DNA from: Misgurnus anguillicaudatus
Taxonomy: Eukaryota > Chordata > Actinopteri > Cypriniformes > Cobitidae
NCBI RefSeq assembly: GCF_027580225.2
Contig: NC_073354.2
Span: 29,780,001 to 29,844,000 of the forward strand
Length of the DNA: 64,000 nucleotides
Direction of reading: 5' to 3'
Every line of letters begins with the position of its first letter. Within the stretch, counting starts at the first letter, position 1. Under the pieces are notes generated by a model. It saw only the letters and a program-made list of their open reading frames with translations. It was not told the DNA's origin and did not search any database. A program made the translations under genes and the position numbers. Shown here one piece after another: positions 13,027-44,513 of this stretch.

Positions 13027-13059
13027 TGACGTCAATGGAGCTATCTTGGATGTATATAA
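13027..13059 (+). promoter_or_regulatory. uts1: uts1 core promoter: CRE and TATA box
   Basis: A perfect palindromic cAMP response element TGACGTCA (13027-13034) lies about 26 bases before TATATAA (13053-13059). Transcription would begin near 13083. CRH-family genes are classically cAMP-responsive through this same element, so the arrangement fits the gene downstream. Start site inferred from TATA spacing. Confidence 0.75.
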
Positions 13060-13499
13060 CCATTGAGCACGAGGCGCTCCTCTCCATCTGTCTGCAGACT
13101 CAACACAAGCAACACGAGACCATCGAGTAAGTTACCTTACATGACTTGCTTTCAACTTTTTTACTCGGGCCATTTAAGCTGGGTTTGATAGATTCGAGTA
13201 TAAGGGCTTTTATTTTGTAGGTTTGTCATTGTTGTTCATATACAGAGATGATTATCTTTGGAGTAATTTCTTAAAATCGTTAAAAGTAGCTGCAGTGTGG
13301 AGTATGAAGTTGTTGTTTTTTTTAACTAAAGTTGATTAAACTCCAGTGTAATATTACATATTTTTTGTAAGTATATTATTAAACTAGCCTATTATTATTA
13401 TTATAGATGAAACCGTGATCACGCTTGAGTGTTATTCAATGGTCTATTGTTTGTTTGTGATTTCATTAACTTTAATTATAATTTTTTTTAATTAACCCA

Positions 13500-14070
13500 T
13501 TTCTGCCCACTACAAATACTAATAGCCGAGTATTTGCTAAAGTAAACTGTAGTAAAATTCCTAGATATTATATTGTTACACTGGTAAACAAAGTAGGCTA
13601 TACTACAGTGTTTATCAATTCATTATAGTTAATACTTCATATAGAATACCGTATAGCCTATACATTAAGAAAAAGTTACTAAATAATATACTTTTACTGC
13701 AGTTTACTATAGTAAATGAGCTACTAAAAAGATAGCATATTACAGTATACAGTATATTTTTATATTTGTATTTTATTATTTACAAAGAATGATGACGTTA
13801 ACTAAAAATAATAGTAGGCTAATGGCATCTCACTTGTAAAAACGAACGTACTTTCTACTCGCTTAGTAAACTGTGGTAAAATCTTAAATGCTAGTATGTT
13901 TGAGCCATATACATTTACAGTTACTATAGTAAATACTACAGACTTCTATATATATATGCTATACATTAACAAAGAGTAGCCTACTAATTGATAAACAGCA
14001 TAATCCAGTTTTACTACAGTTTACTATAATAAATACTAAAGTATACTACAGTTGTATGGCTGTGTTATTG
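13500..14070. repeat. Scattered TTTACTATAGTAAA palindromic motifs in the uts1 intron
   Basis: Variants of ACTACAGTTTACTATAGTAA occur repeatedly in uts1 intron 1 and also at 12420-12560, 24900-25160, 25430-25520 and 27370-27460. The motif is short and self-complementary. It behaves like a simple dispersed repeat rather than a defined transposon. Confidence 0.5.
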
Positions 14071-14131
14071 TGCATTACACTGCGTTATAATAATACACCT
14101 TTTGTTTTCTCAGACACCGGTCCGGTCCAGT

Positions 14132-14575
14132 ATGAAGCCCGTGCCTGTGGTTCTGCTCATCAGTTCAGTGTTACTGAGCACTCACATCCCGCTGAGCATC
14201 TGTCGACCGCGTGATCTGCGCATCGGCAACAGCAACAACCGACTACACGACGCGCTATTAAACAGCGCTGGAGACGACGCAATGTCCTATCTCGTCGGCG
14301 AAAAAATCCTTCAATATTTGCAACGAAACCTCGGACCGCAGAAAGCAGGCGCTCTCGTGCACTTTCAGCACTTTCCCACGGCGAACGCGCGCGCGCCGGA
14401 CGAGGACAACAGCTTGGATGAGCTCGTGGAGTTTAGCAAAAGAAACGACGACCCTCCGATCTCGATTGATCTCACCTTCCACCTGCTGAGGAACATGATC
14501 GAGATGGCACGGATCGAGAACCAAAGAGAACAGGCGGAACTGAACCGCAAATATCTAGATGAGGTTGGGAAATAG
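14132..14575 (+). CDS. uts1: Urotensin I precursor (CRH family)
   Basis: A 147-residue prepro-hormone, entirely in the second exon. A noncoding first exon of about 44 bases ends at 13126 (donor GTAAGT). The acceptor is at 14111-14113 and the ATG at 14132. Residues 1-24 form a hydrophobic signal peptide. The dibasic site KR at 103-104 releases a 41-residue peptide (105-145) starting [20 protein letters not shown] and ending KYLDEV. The final Gly-Lys gives C-terminal amidation. This is the layout of all CRH, urocortin and urotensin I genes. The peptide acts on CRF receptors in stress, ion balance and appetite control, and in fish is strongly expressed in the caudal neurosecretory system. From memory, carp and sucker urotensin I have Gly where this one has Glu (residue 136). 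Its neighbours mpv17 and trim54 are the neighbours of human UCN, so it is the UCN orthologue. Confidence 0.96.
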   Translation: MKPVPVVLLISSVLLSTHIPLSICRPRDLRIGNSNNRLHDALLNSAGDDAMSYLVGEKILQYLQRNLGPQKAGALVHFQHFPTANARAPDEDNSLDELVEFSKRNDDPPISIDLTFHLLRNMIEMARIENQREQAELNRKYLDEVGK

Positions 14576-14687
14576 TTGTGTAGTTAAATGGTGACAGATC
14601 AAGTGGGCGAGTACAGATCAAGCTCAATGCACTCTTTCAAATCCCAACTCTTTGCTTTCTTTGACATGTTAAAAGCTCGTACTTAAA

Positions 14688-14693
14688 AATAAA
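14688..14693 (+). promoter_or_regulatory. uts1: uts1 candidate poly(A) signal
   Basis: AATAAA 113 bases after the uts1 stop, the first downstream hexamer. It lies in an AAAATAAAGGTTCT stretch that also resembles the repeat family starting just after, so the 3' UTR may have recruited repeat sequence. Confidence 0.45.
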
Positions 14694-14949
14694 GGTTCTA
14701 CAATGGTGACTTGCTGCACTTTAGGTTCAGCAGAGAACCGTCTTCTTATCAAGAACCAGTGGGTTTTTGAGTTTGCTGTTTGGGTATCCTATTTAGAGAT
14801 TGTAAAAAGTTCAAATGTTACTTAGCCGATCAGAGTACTGGCTTCGGGGTTCCTTATCTAATAAGGCACCTGGACATAGATGATTTTGTGAAGAATACAT
14901 GATGCCATTAAAGAACCATTTCTATTTCACTAAAGGATATTTGTGTTTC

Positions 14950-15960
14950 TTTAGACTATTCAAAGGTACAAAAAAAGAAATGATTCTGTTAAGATCCATT
15001 GAATGAATGTTTATTCAGGGAACCAAAAATGGTTCTTCTATGGCGCCACTGTGAGGAACCTTTGTAGCACTTTTATTTTAAAGAGTGTGTGGCATCCAGC
15101 CTTGTTGGTTTCATTTGCAACCTTTATTTTTCACTCTTAAAATAATGTTCCTCTTAGGTTCTTTGTTAGGTGGTTCCACAAAGAACCTTTAACACAGAAC
15201 CCTTCTGTTGCACAACAGGTTCTTTAGAGGAAAAATAATTCTACAGACTTTAAAAAGGTAAGAAAGAAATTGTTATTTTAAGATCCTACAGAACGGTTCT
15301 TTGGGGAACCAAGGATGGTTCTTCTATGGCGTTACTGTGGGGAACCTTTGTGGCACTTTTATTTTGAAGAGTGTGTGGCATACAGCCTTGTTGGTTTCAT
15401 TTGCAACCTTTATTTTTCACTCTTAAAATAATGTTCCTCTTAGGTTCTTTGTTAGGTGGTTCCACAAAGAACCTTTAACACAGAACCCTTCTGTTGCACA
15501 ACAGGTTCTTTAGAGGAAAAAGAGTTCTACAGACTATAAAAAGGTAAGAAGGAAATTGTTCTTTTAAGATCCTACAGAACGGTTCTTTGGGGGAACCAAA
15601 AATGGTTCTTCTATGGCGTCACTGTGAGGAACCTTTGTAGCACCTTTATTTTAAAGAGTGTGTGGCATCAAGCCTTGTTGGTTTCATTTGCAACCTTTAT
15701 TTTTCACTCTTGAAATAAAGGTTCCTCATAGGTTCTTTGTTAGGTGGTTCCACAAAGAACCTTTAACACAGAACCCTTCTGTTGCAAAACAGGTTCTTTA
15801 GAGGAAAAAGAGTTCTATAAAAAGAGACTATAAAAAGGTAAGAAATAAATTTTTCCTTTAAAATCCTAGTGAACGGTTCTTTGGGGAACCAAAGGTGTTT
15901 TTTCTGCGGCATCGCTGTAAAGAACCTTTGTTTGCACCTTTATTTTTAAGAATATGACAG
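14950..15960. repeat. Tandem repeat of about 287 bp, three full units plus partial
   Basis: The phrase GAGTGTGTGGCAT begins units at 15083, 15369 and 15656 (periods 286 and 287). A decayed fourth boundary falls near 15948 and a partial unit precedes 15083. Each unit carries TTCACTCTTAAAATAATGTT, TGGTTCCACAAAGAACCTTT and GGTTCTTCTATGGCG. Units 1 and 2 differ at few positions, which implies recent duplication. Confidence 0.9.
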
Positions 15961-15973
15961 GAGTTTGTTGTGC

Positions 15974-16225
15974 TATACACTCTTAAAAATAAAGGTGCTT
16001 AAAAGGTTCTTCACAGTGTTGCCGCATAGAACAACCATTTTTGGTTCCTCAAAGAACTATTCAGTCAAAGATTCTTAGAAGAACCATTTTTCATACTTTA
16101 AATAATCTAAAGAACCTTTTTGAAACAGTTTGGTTCTTCGCATATTTAAGGTTCTTTATGGAACCATTCAGCTAAAATGGTTCTTCTATGGCATTGTGAA
16201 GCACCTTTATTTTTAAGAGTGTATG
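15974..16225. repeat. Short inverted-repeat element related to the 287-bp unit
   Basis: Ends ACACTCTTAAAAATAAAGGT and, inverted, ACCTTTATTTTTAAGAGTGT enclose about 210 bases with further GGTTCTTC/GAAGAACC pairs. This is the solitary form of the element from which the tandem array was probably built. From 16226 to 16729 nothing is recognised. Confidence 0.75.
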
Positions 16226-16729
16226 CAGCAGCTCTGGGCCATTTCAGAACAAAGAACCATATGCAAGAACCATCATGACAGTGCCCTCTCAACACTGCCC
16301 ATAACAAATAACCTTTTGGGTGGGTTAAACTGTGTGTAACCAAATCTTTCAATTCAATATAAAATTGTAATGTTTTGGCACCCTTTTAATGTTTACTCAG
16401 CATTACAAATGCCAACTTTTCACCAGAAACAGTCTGATCTCTGTATTACTAGGCTACTAAAACACGACAAATCCTGCTATTGCCAATTAGTATTCTGCTA
16501 ATATAGGGTTTGCATCTGTATTGTTGACTTTGTTCTTGTAAATCAGTGTTTCATCAAAGCAGGGAAAGTTTTTTTGTTTGGTTGCATCCTCTCAATACTT
16601 GCCAACAGGGACTATGGAATGTTCTCATGACATATAAGTGACATATAATAACAAGTGCATATGACATAATAAGTGCAAACGTGTGTTTTTCTCACTATGG
16701 CTACATGGTGGAAACGACGTTTGTAGCAC

Positions 16730-17368
16730 TTAAAGGGACACTCCACTTTTTTTGAAAATAGGCTCATTTTCCAACTTCTCTGGTGTTTAACATTTGTTTT
16801 TTATTGTTTTGGAATCCATTCAGCTGATTTCCGGGTCTGGCGGTGCCAGTTTTAGCATAGCTTGGCATGATCCATTGGATCTGATTGGACCATTAGCATT
16901 GCGCTCAAAAATGATATTACGCAATGATGCTATGCAGTGCCCGAAAATAGTCCCCTGCTATTGAAAGTTACCCAAGGGGGCTATTTTCGGGCGCTGTGTA
17001 ATATCATTGCGCCTGCTGCAGCCATTTTACGGCAGCAAAGTCCTTCATTATTACGCCAGAATGAGAGTATAGTTCCTAGCCATATCTGCCTAGAAAATCA
17101 CAACTTTTAATTTTCGGTCGTACACAATGTAAGTACAGAAGAGTCAAGTTTTAAATAGGAAAAATATCCAAATAACTTTTTGGTTATTTTTGAGCGCAAT
17201 GCTAATGGTTTAACCAGTTTCAATGGATTGTGCTAAGCTATGCTAAAAGTGGTTCTGCAGACCCGAAGACAAAAAGAATGAATTCTTAAATGGTAAAAGT
17301 CAAATGTTTAACACTACGGGACATGGAAAATGAGCCTATTTAAAAAAAAAAGTGGAGTGTCCCTTTAA
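16730..17368. repeat. Foldback DNA-transposon copy, both ends present
   Basis: Terminal inverted repeats TTAAAGGGACACTCCACTTT and AAGTGGAGTGTCCCTTTAA bound 639 bases. Arms pair almost throughout, including the matched segments around TTGGAATCCATTCAGC and the central GAAAATAGTCCCC hairpin. Same family as 440-1080. Confidence 0.85.
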
Positions 17369-17840
17369 ACCAAGAGGCTTATCCACATTTTGTGACAGTG
17401 ATGTTGGACAATATTACAAAGTGCTTGATATATATTGTATATTGTATATTGCTTATCATGATGTAAATGACATTATATTGCACCTAAATGCATAAAACAT
17501 GACTTTGTATTTTGAACATGAATCTGCAGAAATAAATGAGACTATATGCCTTTTACAAGTAACCGCAAACATGGGAACTCATCATCAGCGATTTAAAGTG
17601 GTAATGATTGTAGAAGACACACATTTATAGTAAATACACAAATAAAACACAAAACAAGTCAGGGGGTGAAATCAGCTTGGAAAAAATTGTTCAGAAATAT
17701 AAAATGCGGATAATAAAGTGATGTGCACTTACAATAGCAACTTAAAATGCTAGATTGAATTTCTTCTGATCTTAATATACTGAAGTGGATCAAAAAAGTT
17801 AATCAAAGTTGTAAGACAACAACAGTTATTGGGTAATGGT

Positions 17841-18221
17841 TTAAAGGTGCACTGTGTAAATTTTAGCGGCATCTAGTGGTGAGGTTGCGAATTGCAACCA
17901 ACGGCTCAGTCCACTGCCCAACCCTCGCTTTTGAAATGCATAAAGAAGCTACGATAGCCACCACCGGACAAACATTTCGTCGTCGGAGACAACTTAGTAA
18001 AAAGGTTTGTCCGTTAAGGGCTTCTGTAGAAACATGGCGGCACAAAATGGCGACTTCCATGTAAGGGGATCCTCGGTGTATGTAGATAAAATGGTCTCAT
18101 TCTAAGGTACATAACGGTTTCATTTTAAAAGGTCTTTATACACCACTGATACTGTAGTTTTGTATATTATTTTGCATTCCTTTCAAGAGATCCTTCTAAA
18201 AATTACACATTGCACCTTTAA
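17841..18221. repeat. Inverted-repeat MITE
   Basis: Ends TTTAAAGGTGCACTGTGTAA and, inverted, TTACACATTGCACCTTTAA enclose a GC-richer middle with GGCATCTAGTGGTGAGGTTG. This is a common layout of fish non-autonomous elements. Overlapping open frames here on both strands are by-products. Confidence 0.8.
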
Positions 18222-18560
18222 GACAACTTTTATGAAAGGTTTTGATCCACTTCCATTGTTCACTAGTGTAGTTGAACCAGCCAGAGAAATTTTTGAACAA
18301 AATAATTACAGATCTCTATTTTTAAGTAAAACAAAAATAAAATGTTTATTTGTAAATAAATACAGAATTCTCTGTATTTCGAAACCTTAAAAAACCCAAA
18401 AATTCTAACTAACATCTATTTATGCACAGATTGTCTACAAAACATTTTAGACAAAACAGATACAGATATACAGCAGTTTCTGGTATTTATGTTCTAATAC
18501 ACATAAAATATGTATATAGAGACTCAATACATTGTAGGTTATATAATATAATATAATCTA

Positions 18561-18741
18561 CACTGAAAAAAATGATTCATTAAATTTAATAAATTTTTTA
18601 AGGTACCTAAGTGGTTGCAATCAATTTATTTAAGCTACATTTAAACAAAAAAGATTAGTAAAGTAAAATAAAATATAAAACTTTTGTTTAAATGTAGCTT
18701 AAATAAATTGATTAAATTCAATGAATCATTTTTTTCAGTGA
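18561..18741. repeat. Palindromic MITE
   Basis: CACTGAAAAAAATGATTCAT and its inverse frame 181 bases. The inner arms TTGTTTAAATGTAGCTTAAA and its mirror also pair, so nearly the whole element is one hairpin. Confidence 0.8.
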
Positions 18742-20849
18742 TCAATTTGAGGTGTTAAAATTCAATATATCGGCATACAGATGTCATAGTGATGTCCAAG
18801 AGATTACAGAAGACGATTTCTTTCATCAGCACTGGAAATACCCTGCAAATAAAAATAAAATATATTAAACAAAATATAGGTTTGCTCTAATCCCGTGCAT
18901 TGGTTCTATATTCAGAATAAAAGGGGCAAGTGGGCACATTATGTATTGCATTGGCTTGAATCTTCTTCGGCTTGAGTCATTCTTCAAAAAAGCGCACCAG
19001 TATACGTAAACCGTTTCTATCTTTTACCACATATGCCTGGACATAAATAAAGTCGAGCTGATATATTTTAAGCTCAAGCTTAATGCTAAACAAGTACATA
19101 GTAAAAAACCGACGGCATCCCATCCAGCAAATTGTCTCTCCAACCTGTTTTGTGACACCCAACAAAATCTGTTTATTCTAGGAAGAATTACGACTTTAAA
19201 TTATGTGAAGGCTGATACGTCAGCTTGTGACGCACCGCTGCCTCAAAATAAAATCCATCCTGATTTGAAGCGGCCGCGTACTCCATGTGTGGAGTTGTTG
19301 TGCGCATACAGAGACCAAACGCTCCATCACTCATTTGCTCACAGTCTATGAATTCATCAGCAGGCTGACAGCATAACTGACAAGGTCGCTGTGTGTGAGC
19401 ACATACATCATGTCATATATTCTCATTGCCATATATCTTGGCTGGTGGCATATAGCTTGAGCAGTTATTAAGTAATGGGTAGAAGTAGATTCATGGCTTG
19501 AACCCAAGTGGGGGCGGGTGGATCATCGGGAGAAGACTAAAAACCATGGAAATGGATTCAGAGGGGCTGCCACTGCGATTTATCCCAACACTGGTTTTAC
19601 TCTACGGACACATGGTCCTAATAGATCAGCAAAAGGGCAGAGAAGAAGCTACATTCTGTCTCGGCCCCCGCTTGCCCTCACAAGTGTGCTTTTTGACCTT
19701 TAAAGTAAAGTAGAAAGAATGGCTATTTAGAGAAAGAGTGTACAGGTGGGTATAAACTTGCAAGACAGCATAACCACCTGTCAGCAAAATGGAAATGTTG
19801 TTCACAAATGCTACTTAAATTCAGTGTTCAAATTGAGGGGGGGTGGGGTGGTCCTGGACCTTCTATTAGCATTGAGTCCTCTGGTTTTTATTAAAATTAT
19901 AATACTACATAAATTAAAAATTCTCGTGCTACGCTGCCACAAAGCGATACTGTCTGTTATTTATCCCACTTTTGCAATATACTAATCCAAAGGATTTCTG
20001 TTTGAATAAACTCTTTAATGCACCTCACATTGTTTTCTGGAGGAATTGACAGATTGTTAGTTTTAGATTTGGTTCTGGGCTTTAAAAAACTTTTCAAACT
20101 ATTATTGCACTAATCTGAGGGGTAAAATGTTTAGGGTTTGAGTTAAGGCTAATTGGTGTTTCTTTGAATAAAACATTGAACCAGGACAAAAAAAAAGTTG
20201 AAATGACTTGTAAAACCAAATTGATTTTACTTTTTTTTTTTACTGTTAATTGTTTAATATGAGTTCTCTTATTTTGTGAATAGACCTTGTACTACTGAGT
20301 ATTTTTACTTGAGAATGCTGTAAAAAGTAAAAAAAATGGATCAACTTAAAAAATAACACGTAAAAAAGTTTTATTAACTAACATTTTCTTGCTTTAAGTA
20401 AAACTTTGTTTTTAATTACTTCAATTGGTAACACCTAAAATATTTAAACATCTTCAACTTAAACTTTTTCACTTTAAGTGAGAAAATTTAAGTAAAAAAA
20501 AAAACATTTACTAATCAAAATAAATTTTTAAGTTGATCCAAGTGAATTGGTAAAGTAATTCTTACTTTATTTTTTAACTTTCAAATTTTATTGCATTTTT
20601 TACTCTTTATTGCAATTTACTGTTTGCTGACCTATACCATATGTTTACGTGAGGAAAAAAACAAAGGACTTTCATTGTATCTAATTTTCTTAGAACAAAT
20701 AAGACACAATATGCACAATAAAAGTAATCGAGGGTCGGTCATGCTTAAAAAAACGACATGAAGCCACATTAAATCAGTTTATATAATCTATATAGCTTGC
20801 TTCATTACATACACATTCACTATATACTTGTCTTGTACATATATTCTTT
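18742..20849. other. uts1-trim54 intergenic; possible trim54 3' UTR exon at 18842
   Basis: On the minus strand a good acceptor (TTTTATTTTTATTTGCAG) ends at 18843, so an exon could begin at 18842. It would pair with the donor 16 bases after the trim54 stop. The rest is AT-rich sequence with poly(A)/poly(T) runs around 20170-20600 and no coding exon. Confidence 0.35.
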
Positions 20850-21401
<552 letters not shown>

Positions 21402-21439
21402 TGACTAAATCTGACTAAGTCCTTATAAATGCTTTCATC

Positions 21440-21740
21440 CGACGCACGCACTTTGTCGCGGTTATGCGTCTGTACGGAACTTCCGGTCTCTGTTTGTTTA
21501 ATGGTCTGGCTGGTGGCTAAACTGAACTCTGGAACAAATACCTATTCGAAAATAACAAATGTTTAGGTTTCCTAAAGACGAAGGGGAGACGACGATCATG
21601 GATCCATACATGTGAAGGGAGGTTTGGCAGCCAATCTGTAGTTAACATTGTATATATTACATAGTACACATTTCACACAGTGTCGTTTTTAATATGTTTT
21701 AGCTATGATTTGAGGTAATCTACTTGTTATTTAGCTTGTT
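21440..21740. repeat. Dispersed repeat shared with 37155-37345
   Basis: CTTCCGGT, GCTAAACTGAACTCTGGAAC, CGAAAATAACAAATGTTT and GAGGTAATCTACTTGTT recur in the same order near 37200-37340. Type of element not recognised. Confidence 0.6.
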
Positions 21741-22176
21741 AATCCCTATAGAGAACGTTTTCTCTATGGCACGTTTTAATTTTACTTTTTAATCAATAGC
21801 TAATTCATTCACTACAACTGCTAGTTTTAAACACCATTATATGACTTTAAATGTAACCCTGACTTCTGGTTTATATATAAGATATTGTAACAATCCTAAG
21901 GATTTATAGTACCTTAAAATTACATTAGTCAGTAATGGTTGAGATGCAAAGGGATGATGAGTATGCGTAATAACATAAGTATGCGCAAGAATCATCTTGA
22001 CATCAGATGGGATGTTTGCATGACCTGACAGATTCACACGAACAAAGGAGAAAATCTCTTACAGTTCCTTTCAGACCATACCGAACTTAAATCAAAGTAA
22101 AAACGTGGGTGGAATTACAAAGAAAAGACAAATTCCCAATCATTACGTCTTCAAAACTTACCTCAGTTAGTATAAG

Positions 22177-41407
<19,231 letters not shown>

Positions 41408-42277
41408 CCCAGACTTTTAATAACTTCAGACTAAACAAAAAAGGCGCTTTTCTGGATATCTCTGCCAATTCAAAATCAGTGTACAACCAGATGCTCATTC
41501 ACTCTCTGACTGAAGAGTAGCTGTGGATATTTGGTCTGTTTGTACTGGCTTGGGTTACTGTCAAAACTGCCCACCCCCTGATACCACTCAAGAGTCCCCG
41601 CTTAGCCCGGAGCCAAGTGAGATAGAATCAAATAATACTTGTAACTTGATGAGTACGGGCTGGTAAAGTGAAACAGAGCAGCTGGTGTGTGTGGTTTACA
41701 GACTGTGGTGAATAAACTGTTCCCATTGGCTTACGCTGGTATCGACAAGAAGACATTTATACACAATATATCTACACTCAGCTGTCACTTAGGCTGGTAA
41801 TACACTTATTTGTACACATATGTACCTTTTAATTTCCTCAAGGGTACATATTGGTACAAACGTATACATATCTGTACCTAAATGTGACCTTTTTAAAAGG
41901 GCAGCTTTCCAGATTCCTGTGTTTTCTGGAATCAAAGCCATGACATTTAGCACTGCTAACACAATGATCTACCAGTTGACCACCTACAGGAACATAACTT
42001 TAAAACATGTACAAACTGTTTTATAATAATACATACAATAATGAACGCAAGGCAATGTGAAGGTATATTGTCAGAAAAAAAGGTACAAAAGCTGTCCCTG
42101 AAGCAGTAGGCTATTTAAAGGGACAATATTATGCTCATTTTTACAAGATGTAATATAAGTCTCGGGCGTGCCTATGTGTCTGTGAAGTTTCACTGCATAA
42201 TACCCCACAGATAATTTGTTACCATGCCCCTATAATATACTGTACCTTTAAATGCAAATGAGCTATAGCTTTCAGTT

Positions 42278-42654
42278 AAAGGTGCTCTAAGCGAATTGAA
42301 GCGTTTTAGACCATAAAACATTTTTTGTTACATACCGGAAAAATCTCCTCACTATCTGCTTGCTGCCTGTCCGCTGATCAAACTGTAAAAAACGCCATCT
42401 CTGTAGACAGCCCAGGCTTCACAAACGGCAATATCAACATAGTGGCCAAACCCAGCCAAACCTAGCATCACAAAACAAAGTATTCCAGCCAATAAACAAC
42501 AAAAAGGATTTGGGGGTGGGGGTTGGGCGTGTTCATGAAAGCACGGAAGGGAGGGGGAGGGGGAGGAGTTAGCTACGCTCCGTCTGTTTGAAAACATTTT
42601 CAAACGTCAACAATAACTAACGTCTCGCAGATTCGCTTAGAGAGCCTTTAAAAA
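42278..42654. mobile_element. Third-level MITE
   Basis: TTAAAGGTGCTCTAAGCGAA and, inverted, ATTCGCTTAGAGAGCCTTTA bound about 375 bases in the second-level element. Confidence 0.75.
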
Positions 42655-42847
42655 ATAGATCTGATTCCTGTAAATGCAGTCTGGGACAATAGTATTTTTG
42701 CCGCATTAATGCCCCAACATGCTAACAAACACTTTTAGCTTTTGGGAAAAGTTAACCAGTCAGTCAGTGGCCATGGGCGGGGTATTGTCAGTGTGACATC
42801 ACTTTAACAAGAGAATCAACATAGTATATCTAATGAGACTGATTTAC

Positions 42848-43510
42848 AGGGTTCCCATGGTTCCTTGAAAGTTTGTGAATCTGGGGGAAAATATTCAAAT
42901 ATACATACATAGATAAAGTGCTTGAATCTATTTTATGCAAGAAGTAAAAAAAAATCCATATTATTCCCTGTGTAGTGTAGGATAATATCATAACTTTTTA
43001 AGCACACGTGCTAAACTGTTTGCTTTAAATGCTTATATCTTCTGTATGCGAATGTTGAGTCATACCAAAATGCTTTTTTGCATAGTTGTGTTTGACACAT
43101 GAAAACATCTCGGGTTAGGTATGTAACTGTTGTTCCCTGAGAAGGGAACGAGACGCTGTGTCTCCCTTGTCATACTTCCTGCGTCCCTGTAACACCGTCT
43201 TTGGCAATATTTCAGATAGCGATATACTTCCTGGCTCCCACGTCACCGTCTTTTGGTTAAGCCTCACTATTGGTTGAATTTGATATTCACATTCAGACGC
43301 ACTTACCCCTGGAGGCGTCCCTAAAGTGTCACCGCAGTGACGCAGCGCGAGTTCCCTCAAAAGGTAACTGTAACAATGTATCTTAAAAGGTAACACATTG
43401 TAACCTTGCTCTCACTTGAAATGTGTCCCCACATTTAGTCCTTGAAATTGAGGATATTGGACCTGGAAAGTCCTTGGATTTGAAATTAACTAAGGTGTGG
43501 GAACCCTGGC
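42848..43510. mobile_element. Third-level element with CAGGGTTCCCA ends, itself interrupted
   Basis: CAGGGTTCCCATGGTTCCTT at the left pairs with GTGGGAACCCTG at the right, resembling hAT-type ends. The segment 43110-43400 (TTGTTCCCTGAGAAGGGAAC, GAGACGCTGTGTCTCCC to GGTAACTGTAACAATG) looks like a further inserted repeat. Confidence 0.6.
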
Positions 43511-43802
43511 TTTAGTTTATTGGAGATTTAAAAAAAGAGAGGGTGGATTTTTGTTGTGTTCACACACTGCCAACACACATTTATGTCCAAACACCTTGTA
43601 AAAGTGGGCTTTGCATAATATGAGCCCTTTAAAAAAGTCCTAAGATGTCCTATTAAGGAACAGATATGTACATTTAAAGGTTCCAGTATGTACCTTTGAG
43701 GTACTATGATGCACCCTTTAGGTACACAAGTTTAATTTTAAAGGGCCCACTGGATATCAAAAGTTTTGGTTGTATTCACAATATAGCAAATCTATTAGTA
43801 TC

Positions 43803-43980
43803 GAAGCTCAACTGGTGACGTATTGCATTAGCAATGCAAAGGTCATGAGTCCAACTCCCAGCAAACAGACATACTGATAAAATGTACAGATTGGATGCTA
43901 GTCACTAAAATATTTTTAAATATAAATTATTTCTGAAATTATTAAAAATAAAAGCATCTGTCAAATGCATGTAAATGTGA
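43803..43980 (+). repeat. tRNA-derived SINE
   Basis: A pol III A-box-like AAGCTCAACTGG (43804) and a B-box-like GGTCATGAGTCCAACTCC lie 42 bases apart. They are followed by an unrelated body and the tail AAAGCATCTGTCAAATGCAT. It resembles a tRNA gene only in its first 60 bases. Tails of the same family occur at 8940, 58625 and, reversed, 59108. Confidence 0.8.
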
Positions 43981-44006
43981 AACGGATCTTCCATATATTT
44001 CCAATA

Positions 44007-44513
44007 CAGTGTTGGGGAACATTACTTTAAAAGTAATGCATTACAATATCAAGTTACTCCCAAAAAAAGTAACTAATTGCATTACTTAGTTACTTTTTAT
44101 GGAAAGTAATGCTTACGTTACTTTTGCATTACTTTTTCTTGTCTGGGGCTTGATCCCTTTCTGGGCTTGCAGGTGTTTATGATGACTGAAAAGTTCTGCA
44201 TTCAGAAGTTGCATATTTCATCACAAAAATTTCGATCTCTGGCCTGCAATCTAAGTTTCTGACTCAAACTGTTCCCACACAGGCGTGTACGCATAGAGCG
44301 CAAAATGTGACTACGTTTTGTTAATTCAGTACATCATTTTTTAATCAAATTAATTAAACAAAAAAAGTAACTTGCATTACTTTTTGAAAAAGTAACTCAA
44401 ATATTAATGTGTACATTTACAAAGTAATGCGTTACTTTACTCGTTACTTCAAAAAAGTAATATTATTACGTAATGCACGTTACTTGTAATGCACGTCATC
44501 CCAACACTGTTCA
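44007..44513. repeat. Inverted-repeat element with CAGTGTTGGG ends
   Basis: ACAGTGTTGGGGAACATTAC and, inverted, GTCATCCCAACACTGTTC bound an interior dominated by AAAGTAATGC/GCATTACTTT pairs. This is a well-known fish layout. Confidence 0.8.

Larger units (their letters stand above)
42112..43638. mobile_element. Second-level inverted-repeat element
   Basis: Begins TTTAAAGGGACAATATTATG and ends GCATAATATGAGCCCTTTAA. A typical fish MITE, expanded by three insertions. Confidence 0.6.
41800..43745. repeat. Outer repeat of a multi-level nest
   Basis: The left part has GGTACATATTGGTACAAACG, TCTGTACCTAAATGTGACC and AGCTGTCCCTGAAGCAGTA. It resumes at about 43648 with AACAGATATGTACATTTAAA and GTATGTACCTTTGAGGTACT. 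Between them lie further elements. Confidence 0.6.

Noticed and set aside
14950..15960. CRISPR-like or satellite array
   Set aside because: Units of 287 bp are contiguous without spacers and derive from a fish MITE-type element; the genome is eukaryotic.
17863..18064. Overlapping open frames on both strands
   Set aside because: Both fall inside a MITE and show no protein features.
43803..43880. tRNA gene
   Set aside because: A- and B-box-like motifs are present, but the sequence cannot form a full cloverleaf with normal stems and continues into a SINE body and tail.
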